A DNA stretch of 64,000 nt from Bedellia somnulentella. Its lineage: Eukaryota > Arthropoda > Insecta > Lepidoptera > Bedelliidae. Numbering within the stretch: the stretch's first letter is position 1; every line of letters begins with the position of its first letter. The DNA is taken from positions 16,043,423 through 16,107,422 of the forward strand of contig OY755176.1 of the NCBI GenBank assembly GCA_963576735.1. The letters run 5' to 3'. The translations under genes were made by a program, and so were the position numbers. The notes beneath the pieces were generated by a model. That model was not told the origin of the DNA, did no database searches, and was given only the letters and a program-made list of their open reading frames with translations. Of the stretch, positions 24,801-36,800 are shown piece by piece.

Positions 24801-27800
24801 AAACACTTTATTGCATACAAATACACAACACACAAACAGTAAGTACAAAAATTACAAAAGAGTCAATGTACACAAAGGCGGACTTATCGCCTTAACGCGA
24901 TTTCTTCCAGTCAACCTTTATATCATACATATATTTTATGTATATTAAACACAGCAATAAAACAAACACAAAACATATTCTACTTCTACCATAATTAAAA
25001 AAAGACTCACCAAGCATAGCAAATAGGGCTGCTTCCAATGAAAATGCATTAACGAAAGCGGAATGCGGGCCCCCGTGCGGCCAAACTATCAATGGCAGCT
25101 TGCCACCCCCTTCGACGGTAGGAGATGTGTATATGGCTGTGAATGATTCTGGAAAATGGACAGAATATTTTATTAATAAACTAATATAGAATATGATAAT
25201 AGAGCATGTATGAGAAGAATGATGAATGTAACAGAAGCAAAAGAGATTTGCCTGGATCGTACAAAGTGGCGATCGATAGTCTCTGCCTACCCCAATGGGA
25301 ACAATGGGCGTGAGTATAGGTAAGTAAGTAATATAGAATAGAAAGCACTTTATTGCACATTAAGAAAGTAATATTAATCCATCAATAGTTTTCTGCCTGT
25401 GCCTTTTTTTCACCCGAAAGGGTATAAATATGTGTATAAAGTAACTTCGGAGCTATTTTCCCCAAACGCGAGTACTAATTAATGCCCATGTAGTATTTTT
25501 GATATGCGTGCAAGAGAGAATTATATCATATACATTATTTGTGTACAAAGCACAAAAAAAATGAATCTCCAGGTTTGAGGCGATAATATTATTAACGTTA
25601 TATCCTTTTGAAATCCCACCTCGCCCATGGACGAAAGAAAAATTTAAAATTTGAAATGCAAGAGGTGGAGTAAAAGAACAGTCGGTCGGGATCCACGACA
25701 AGGGTTCAAGAACCGACCATTTTTTTTTAACCGACTTCAAAAAAAGGAGTGTTCTCAATTCGACCGGTATATTTTTTTTTTTTTTATGTATGTTCGCCGA
25801 TTACTTCGCCATTTATGAACCGATTTTGATTATTATTTTTTTATTCGAAAGAAGATACTCCCGGATTGGTACCATGATGAGGATATCAGGGTCTGATGAT
25901 GGGATCCTGGAGAAATCGAGGGTAACCCTCAAATTTTATAGGCAAATGTACCGCGTTTTACATATTTTCTGAACTTATATTGGCATTTGCTTCTGAAAAT
26001 CATATTGTTATGTTGCTGAGCTGATGATAGAAGGTGTGGATCCTCAATCACTAGGTATTAGGAAACAGTTCTTTCCACATTCTATATAGATTTATACTCC
26101 TCTTCGTAGCTTTTATGAAGAGAAGTACAGGTTCACTAAACATTTTGTTATGTTATTGTTACCGAGAAAGTACCATGAGACCAGGATCTGATGATGGCAT
26201 TCCAGGAAATCGAGGGGACTGTCGAAACTCACAATTATGTGACAGTGTATTTGTTCAAAACGCCGATAGGCCTGCCCTGTATAACGTGAGAACACTGCCT
26301 AATAAATCGTGGGTACTCTGAACAACAGGTGACAATGTCACGTGATATTCAGAAGTATTACTACCTCTGCTAACCCCTTCAGGGATATTCGGCGTGAGCG
26401 TTTGAGTCTTTCTTGAGATGTAGAATTGAAGACCATCGCCTTTCGAAGGATTTTAAGAACAATGTAAGGTTACATATGGTTGAGCCTATTTAATATCGTA
26501 CTATAATAGAAATACCGGAAATACGAAGAATAATACAGTAATTGTCGCTTCCTCATCCGAGAGGCATCTTTGCCAGGTCTACCCATCTCTAAAACTCGTA
26601 AAATAAAATAATTTTTAACAAAAAGAAAACCGACTTCATAGAAAAACAACCGAAAATAAACAATCTAGTACTAAAAAGTACGAAATAAGTTTTTTAATTG
26701 AATATGAGTACTGTGATTGATACCTTAGCAATTTCTTTATTCCACACGCGTCAGTTCAACCTACCTAAATATTACAATTCTCTTAAATTAATTTTTGAGT
26801 CGGTGCCAGACAAACAAAAGTAAATTCACCCTGCTATCTATCTCTGATTATTACAATCTAAAAAATATTATATCGTACAAAAATCAATTTACCCTACAAC
26901 TACAAGGTACCCTACATTTTACATGTATATGAAGTGCGAAATACACACTTCTTATTATCAATAATCATCGAGGCTGGCACCGGCTCACAAATTAATTTAA
27001 GAGAATTGTAATATTTAGGTAGGTTGAACTGACGCGTGTGGAATAAAGAAATTGCTAAGGTATCAATCACAGTACTCATATTCAATTAAAAAACTTATTT
27101 CGTACTTTTTAGTACTAGATTGTTTATTTTCGGTTGTTTTTCTATGAAGTCGGTTTTCTTTTTGTTAAAAATTATTTTTTTTATGTTTATTTATTCATAA
27201 ATATAACCATTACAGATTTTTACAACCCAATTCGGCTATATTTCACATTAAGACAATATATTCATTAGCTTACAAACAAAGAAAGAAATTTACCATATTA
27301 CACACAAATTAAATTTGCATACCGTAAAAAAATATAAAGCTACGCTTGTAAAGTGAGCCAAGGAACAAGAAAATAAATCGAGTTTATAACTATACCACTT
27401 ATTAACTATAGAAGCCTTAGTTTAATCCTCAGACTATACTTACTGACGTCATCATCGTTCTCATGTTGTAGATGCAGATATTCCACGGTCGCCGACGCGA
27501 TTGCAGATGGCGCTGCGATCGGTTTACTAATTTTCTTCCAGACTATAGCAGACTCGAATCCTTCACTTGGCAAAAAAGCTATGTACAGCTGCGGATATAT
27601 TAAATTAAATAGGACGGTTTTAAGATTTTGTAAGTACATTTGTGTATTATAAACTACTCCTTGCATTACAGTGTGCCGCCCTGACTTAGAAATAGGATAT
27701 GTAAGTACAACACATAAAACAAAAATAAACAATAGAAAATTACAATAAAAAAGAAACCACATACATATACTCCCGGCTATATATCCCTTGAAGGGGTAGC

Positions 27801-30800
27801 CAGAGCTAAGGAATCAGAAATTCCTCAGCCAACAAAATGTAAAAGAAACAAGTATTTACAAATCTAAAACGACGGATCTGAAACAAAACCTAGATGTTGA
27901 GCATTCAACAACTGTGACGCTGATTTTCGACGAAAAAACGCGTATTTCTGTTTAAGGCAGCGAAAGTGAGCGCTAAGGTTCTAAAAATATCATAACTTTG
28001 TATTATACAAAGGTTATTTTGTAATTTCTAAGGGACATTGTTTACATTCACTCAACCATTTTCGAAAATTCGTTTAGCAGTACAAAGCTAGATTATACCT
28101 GAGTCACCACCCGTAGTATACATTCCCATATAATCAATAGAACCTTTGGGTTGAAAGAGAATTTTGCAATAGCAAAACCGGAGCGAATTGCTGGATTTGA
28201 TATGTATATAAAACTTCTAAACAATTATGTTAATTAACCTGCGCAGTTAGCACAACCTGACTTAATCCCGTGGGTGTTCGTAAAAGCCGGCTTAGGGTGT
28301 TGGGGCTTTTTAATCGAAGAATATATGTTTATTTATTTAATAGGTACACAAACAGCATTATAACAAACATTTTCTTTCATGATAAAACATTGATTCGGAT
28401 CTGTTACAATGCCAAAAAATAGTGCACACAACATTATTGGTCGTTATCGTTTTCCTTCTTATTAAATTATTATTATTAAAATTACTTGAAACAATATAAA
28501 ATAATCAAAAATTAAAAAAAAAAACCCTAAAGAATAACACAAAATAATTAATAATGACAAAATTAAAATTAAATTAAATTAAATTAAAATAATAATATTA
28601 TAATTCAATAAAATAAAATTAACAATAAAGTAAAAGATATGATTTGACAATGATGATTTTGAAATAATAATTGCATTACATTATATTAATTAATCAATTT
28701 GTGTTTTAACTAATTGCCTACATTTATTTCTAAAATGTGGTAATGTGTCATGATAAACGTCAGGTGCATTTTCTTCTGCAATTGAGCAAATAGAGTTGTA
28801 AATCTGAGAGACTCTGTGGATAGGGTTGTTACCCGCAATGTTGGTCCTAACAGTCTGGATGGCTAGTGGGCGTGTATTACGCAATGCTCTCTGTGGAACA
28901 TTTAGCTGCACTTGGGGTAACAAGGATGTGGTTATAGAACCATTAACTATTTTATGCAGGGTGGATAAATCCTGGATTTGACGCCGAGAAATTAAGGGAT
29001 CCATTTTAAAATATTTGAGTCTTTCATCATGCGAACTTAATTTTCTCCTTAATCCCGAGCGCATTGCCAAAATTCGTAAGAATCTTCTCTGCACAGATTC
29101 AAGGTTATTAATGTGAACATTGTAAATGGGTGACCATATAACGCATGCATATTCGATGGTTCCCAATATGAACGATTTGTATAGTTTCATCAAGCTTTGA
29201 GGGTACTTAAAATCGTTAGTAACTCTTAATAAAAATCCCATTAGTTTAAAGCATTGATTTACTACTTTAGAACACTGTTCAGCAAAAGACAATTTAGTAT
29301 CGAGCAGCACTCCAAGATCATTGGCAATAGATTTTCTAACTAACTGCGTTTCCCCAATTTTGTAATCGTAATTAATGTTATTGCGTTTCAATGAAAATGT
29401 CATAGTGAAGCATTTGCCTATGTTCAACTTCATACAATTCCTTTTACACCAGGAATCTAATTTATTTATGTCTCTTTGCAAACTCCTACAGTCGTCGAGA
29501 GATTTAATTGCTCTAAATATTTTGAGATCATCTGCAAAGAGGAGACAAGGGTTGTCGAGGTGGCTGACCAAGTCATTGATAAATATATTAAATAACAATG
29601 GACCCAATAACGATCCCTGAGGAATTCCAGACGTAGCAATGATAGGTTTGGAGACGTGACCTTTAAGGGCAACTAGTTGGGATCTATTTTCAAGATAAGA
29701 TTTCAGCCACCTTAACAAGTTTCCATGCACTCCATAAGCCTCCTATGTATGGATGTATGATATGTTATGAAGAATATATGTATGTATGTATGTTATTAAG
29801 AATATATGTATGTATGTATGTTATTAAGAATATATGTATGTTATTAAGAATATATGTATGTTAGTTACCTGTGCTGGCCTAGTGATGCTGGTGCATGAGG
29901 CAAGTATGACATTTTCCTTCACGTCTAAAACTGACACTGACACAGAGGTTAGAGGAGATGGTAACTCGATTATTTTGCTGCCATCTGCAAAGAAATTATA
30001 ATTTGTATTAATGTTGGAACACAAGATTTATGAGATAAGAGATCTTTATGATGCAATCATCCGATTTAATGATAACTTGGTATTGCAATCTCCAAAATTG
30101 TAAAAGATAAGAAATGGCTATCGATTAAATTTGTGTTTCTGCACAAAGATAAGAGCTATGTTATTTTTCCTTTGCTATATAAACTAAAGATTTATATATG
30201 TTTTGCTGTGTAGCGTCGTCAAAGAACATCACTAACTCATTTCATACCGTAGTGACGTAAGAGGCGACTAAGGATATTCGCGCTTTTTATATGATTGTAG
30301 GTCTATGTGGTTAGAGGCTGAGGAGAACAACCTTAATTTTACTATATTTCCCCACTTACCTTTAAAAAGTGGCTAAGGGAATATCTAATTCTGAAGCTAT
30401 TCCTTTTTGGGATTAATGGTGTGAGTATATATATTGTATGATTTGTATAATGTATATATATATATATATATATTTCATTATCACATTATCTTACCTAAAT
30501 AAGCCACATAAGATTTCACCTCAGTCTGTTGTTGCGTTGAGAACACGAATGTCCTGCCATCTTTACTGAAACAGTTCTTTGGTAATTGTTGACAGTACAA
30601 CCCGAAGAATGATTTGTTGTTTGATGTTTGGATTTCCGTGTTCACTATGTCTATAATAGTCGTTGGTGGGTCCTGAAATTAATATCTACGTATTTATACA
30701 TTCATACATACATATACTCACGGCTATAAATCCCTAGAAGGGGTAGCCAGAGCTAAAGAATTAGAAATTCCCCAGCCACTTTTGGAAGTTAAGTGGGGAA

Positions 30801-33800
30801 AAGATGGTAAAACAAAGGTTGTTGGTGATGGGTCTCCAACCGCATCGCCCAAAAATCCCTTAAAAGCCCCAATACCGTTAGTCGCCTGTTACGTACACCC
30901 ACCGGAAGAAATGGGGTAGTGCTATTCTAAGCCGACACTACACAGCTAAACGTATTAATACGGGAAGCGAAAACTATAGACACGTTCCTTAGAAAACTGC
31001 ACAAAAGGAATGGTTTATAATTTTGCACACTTTTAATTTTTATGGCGAATGAAGCCCGCATAAGGCAATTATATTATTCACTCGCAAACAAATACGATAA
31101 TTTAAGAAAATAGTAAAGATAATGTTAAAAAGAACTTATCAAAAGAAAGAAGAATTGCGCATCAGTAATTACTTGACACCATAGCTCAATTGGCAGTGCG
31201 ACCAGGGCGTTGACTGGGAGGTCGCGGATTCGAGTTCTGCTGGTGTCGAAATTTTTCTTTCCTTAATTGATAAGTAAATAATTCCCACATGAGGTTTCAT
31301 GCACAAAAAGTCTAATTATATCTTTCTTCGTTTTGTGTATTATAAAAAGTATTTTATGTCTTTTTCCTGGTTTAAACCTAAATAATTTTCAGCCAAATCG
31401 CTACTGTCTTTCGCTTATAAATAGTGTAACTAACAAATCTTTCTTTAAAATATATAGATGAGAACCTGTCCAAGAATAGAACCCGCAACCACAGCATGGC
31501 AGGCATGATGGGGTCCATCAGCTTTCCTTTGCAGCCACAACACTTTCTCACCGTTCGGAGTTATTCGGGGAGATCGCACTGCCATACCTTCTGTGGATAA
31601 CTTCTCTGGAATAAAAGATAAAAATACCTATATATTTTTGATGTTTTAATAATATACTTTTTCTTTTTACAATTCTTTTGATACATTGTTGTAAGTCTAG
31701 TGCTTTTAATTTATTTCAGTAAATAAATAATCATTGCATGAACTTTAATTAAGCATTGATAATTTGTTGCTTATATTGCATATATATAGCTCTTAGTGGT
31801 CAAAATAAAATAAATAATTATTTTCCCCACTCACCCCCCCATTAACCCATTTTTTGGCATAAATAGCCGTGAGTATATTTATCTAACTAAGAACTGTCTA
31901 GAAAACGCTGATTATCCAAAACTAGATAAAATTAAGTTAATTAACAAGTACATATATACAATAGCGAACTTACTCATGACTCCATCCAAAGTGAGTGTGA
32001 ATATGAACGACGGTCTGTTGGTACAGAATATCAAACCCAATCGCCTTGGTTCAGTCTCCCACGCCACGCCTACTACGCTCTTGCCGTCCGGAGTGAAGCT
32101 TACCTGAAAATTATTAATACATTAGAAAGAAAGCCAAGAACGAGTTGGATTCGCGAACAAAAGGTACCTAATCATTATCTATACAATATAAGCCACTGTA
32201 TAATTATAATATATTCGTATACTTAGTTTTACCTACGCCGTACTAGTAACGCCATCTAGAGCCACCTGAAGGTACTGATTTTACTTGAAGTAAATCTACG
32301 GTTCGAGTCCTAAATTTTGCCTCGTGGCTTTGAATAAGAACACTATAGACAGAGTCATAATGCAACGGGAGAGTACCTCTTTTAGATAGCAATATTTTTC
32401 CCTGTAATGTTGCGATCACTAGAAAACAATTACCCCAAAATACTATAATCACCATTATAAATTTTTGTACGGGACTAACTTTGTTACTGGACAAAAAAAA
32501 ACAGCTGTTCCATAAGTGCAAGTTATGTAAATATCATACGGGTCATCATGGGTATAGTGGGGTCTATGTTTGTATTTTGAAAAATAAAAGACAGCACTAT
32601 TTTGTACATGAGTTTTATTGCATTATTTACTATTGACCTTTAAACAAAATCAGTTTCGTGTGAAAATTTCGAATTCATTCGTCTATTTCAGTCACATTTT
32701 TCAAAAGATGATGTATTCGTACATCTAAGTATTTTATATTTGGTTGATTTCCAATTGCATCTTCCAGTGGCCGCAATCCATTTTTCTCGTAGATTCGGGT
32801 CTTTAGGAAAACTGTAATGAATACGAAAAAATTAAATAAATATAACAAATTTTTTACTTACTAATTCCGTAGATAACAATTGGAAATCATTCAGCGTCGC
32901 TATAGCGCGACGAAATTCATAATATACTCACTCATTAACATCAGTTTACTAATTTGAAAATTTTACCCTAACGACAGGGTAGGATGAAAACGTGAATTAT
33001 GGGAACACTGAGATACTGCATATTTTTAGGTTATGCTATTAAAAAATTGCTCAAAATAACTAAAGAAAATGCTAGTAATCTAGTTCAACGTAATTAACAA
33101 TTGAATCACTTTTTTTCTGATCGCGCAATGTATTTATTATGTATTTATCTGTAGAAAAACATTAAAAAACTCACTCACTTGTGGAAAGTCAATCCTTCGA
33201 TGTGTTTTTCGCTGCGGCTTCCGCAGCCAAGCACGCTACACCCAACCATACCTCACTAAACAATAACTTAATTAATGGAGTCTCTTTTGTCACAATAACA
33301 ATATACAAATGAATAAAATCTTTCTCAAAATCAAAAAAAAACTAAAATCGCTCACAAGTCGACGCTTTGTTTGTCACAATTTAAAAGTGTGACATCAACA
33401 AAACGGGTTACGCTATAGAGATGACAATAAAGTTTTGTGTCTCTTTTTAACATATAAGAACTTAAATAAGGGCTTCTCTTTTTAAAATGGATGACGTAAC
33501 ATCGCTTTGTCTATAGTGTTCATAGTCAAAGCCTCGAGGTGTAGGTCATTTTGTTTTTTCAAACGCATGTCTCTGTCCAAGCAAAACGAGAGTACTCCAA
33601 ACACCAGGTGCCAATGTCATGTGATGTTCACAAGTACTAGTAACTCTGCCTACCCCTTCAGGGATATTCGGCGTGATCGTTTGAGTCTTTGAGTTATTTA
33701 AATAATACTAATTCTCCAATTTTATATGTTTAAAAGTTTACCTGTCCCGGACACCAAGATTGGGGCAATCCATCCAGCACCGTCAAGGTCTCGGTTTCCA

Positions 33801-36800
33801 AATGGCACACCACCACCACTGACAAGTACTTGCCAACTAACTGCTCGCCCCAGTCTTGTCTGTATACGTATTCTTCACCCTGGATGGAAAGGTGATGGTG
33901 ATTTGGTACTAAAGTTTCATAGAATTATCTCAGAAATGTTGCGGAAACTGCTTGATGTAAGCCAGCATTATTGATGAATATGCACCTTATCAATAGTCAA
34001 ATTTATTATAGTGTAACAGATTGTATGGCATATTCTTACATCAAAGTTGATAAGGCAAATAAAGTGAAAGACTCAAACACAAACAATAATCATTCATATT
34101 AAATGTATAATAGTAGTAGCATTAGAAAAAAACATTTTGTTACAATGATAACGACATGATAGTCCAATGGCTAGAACACCCGCCCGTAAACAGACAGGCG
34201 TGAGTTCAAATCCCGGGTCGGGCCTACACCAATTTGTCTTTTCTAAAGTCATGTGTGGTTAATTTATCATGGTTGTTAACGGTGAGGGAAAACATCGTGA
34301 GGAAACCCACATGGCTGAGTTGTACTTAGCCATGTGACAATGTATTCGTACAAAACGGCGATAGGCCTGCCCCCTATCACGTGAGTACACTGTCTAAGCA
34401 AAACGTGCGTACCTACTTTGGACAGTAGGTGGCGCTGTCACGTTGTGTTTAAGTATTGGTACCTCTGCCAACCCCTTGGGGATAAGCGGCGTGAGCGTTT
34501 ATGTTATGATGACAACAAATATAGAATAGATATCATTTAAATAAGATATTTTATCAGGCAATAAGACATTTTATTTACCAGTGAAACATGATTCAAAAGC
34601 ATTTGAGAATAACTAAAGTTACAAAATTAACCATAAACAATACAGAAGCATAAAATAAATGTATTAATACAATCTTAATATCTTACAACTTGAACTTTTT
34701 CTCCCTTCCCATCGTCAGGACTCGCGCCTTTTGGAGCTTTTCTCATGATGTACGGCTCCAATTTAGGACGCTTCTTCTCAGCCACGTAAACTATGGAGCT
34801 CTCATCTTGACTCCAGTTCAGGCAACCAAATTCAGCTGAAAATAATAATAAATTAATATTAAAGGGCAAGTAATTTTAGAAGAACCCATTAAGTTTCCCA
34901 AATAATAAATGGTAGAAATAAAGTATCATTGGTGATGGGTCTCAAGCCGAATCATCTAAAAACACTTGAAAAAGCCTGATACCCTTAATCGCCTTTTACA
35001 GCACCCGTGGGAAGAAAGGGGTAGTGACATTCTAAGTCAGCACTACATAGCAACTTACTCACAAGAAACTTATCCCAAGCTTACCATCAGCATACACATC
35101 TCCATGCTGCTCAAGGGCAGTCAGGTCCATACTGTGAGCCAGCCGGTTTGCCTCCCACACTTCTAAGTACTGCCTCTTTTTATCCTTCTTGTCTTTCTCC
35201 TCGCGAATTATCGCTTTATACGTTTCTTTGGGTGACACAGCTGATAGCAACCTGTAATATTATAGATATGTTATAGGTATGTTGTTGTACATCTATCTTA
35301 CATGACTATAATTTATTGACCTCTCCATTCAAAGGTTGTCTGGAAGAGATCGCTTTTAGTGATAAGACCGCCAATTGTACTTCTGTTATTTAATTCTGTG
35401 TATTTGCAAATGTTTCTCCATTTTTTATGTGCAATAAAAAGTTTTCTATTCTATTCTATATGTTCTTTCAAAGTATATAACTCACTGTTTATATAATATA
35501 ATTCAATATTTCTTAGATTTCTTAAATTCCTGATCTTACATACATATATATACTCACTGCCATAAATCCCAAAAAGGGTAACCAGAGCTTCAGAGCTAGA
35601 AACTCCTCGGCCACGTTTGGCAATTGATAGGAGACAAGATGGTACAAATAAAGTATAGTAGGTGATGGGTCCAATTGCATCACCCAAAAACAACTTTAAA
35701 AAAGCACCATACCCTTAGTCGCCTCTTATGACACCCGTGGGTAGAAAGGGATAGTGACATTCACAATTCCTGATCATCATCCATTTTATATACATATGGC
35801 TGTCTCATTGTATGTATTATATATTTGTTGTACTTACAACAATAATCATGACTACAGTCTTTATTAAATTTCTCCATCCGGCTTTAGTAGTGGAAGAAAG
35901 TATAAAGAAATAATAGAAATTTATTCTCATGCATGTTTTCTATCCTTCTCTCAGTAGTTCTGGCTCATATGTTATCTGCACTGATCAGAGTAGGTAGAGC
36001 GATTTAGGTTCATTGACCGCAAACATTGATGTTAATATGGATATTCCACGGGATTCCGAATAATACTCCAGGATTCGATTAATACTCCGGGATTCGATTA
36101 TTATAATTATTTTTATCAATAAGTATAAAAAATGGTATATTTTTTTGTCTAACGCGTGACGTTGCCGCTTTAAATAGACCATTGATTATTTTTTTTGTTT
36201 CAATAACTTAATTATTGTTTAATCGTGTTGGTCATTTTAATTAAGATTATATTGTTGTTAAATACGAATAGTTTGTTATTTTCAATCATGTTTAGATTTT
36301 TGAGGAATAAATAATTTGTATTATGTTTGTGTACAACTTCAGAATTAAAACGTTAAATGATTGTTGATTTTTGTATAAATATAAGAAATTGTTATATAAA
36401 AAAAATATATGTGGTTTAACGTATCAAGTTTCTATCTATTTATTATATTATCCTTAAACCCGTCCTTTTAATTATAGGAAGTGTATGCTTTCATTACTCC
36501 CTAAGACGTAAACAGATTTTTATTATTATTACTTAAAAAAGAAATCCCGGGATTCGGGGAGTATCCATATTATTCTTTCATATGGCAAGTACATAAAATA
36601 GCTCTGCCTACTCCGATCATTGGTTATCTGTTAGTCTTATTTTACCTTGAATTTCAAATCCTGAATGTCTACCACCCGTATTTGGGGCTTATAGCCAAGA
36701 GTATGTGTTGTCTGTTAGTAACTTATAACCAAAACATTAAGTATATTGAATATAATATAAGCAATAAGTAACTTACTCATTAGAAATATCCACACCGAAG

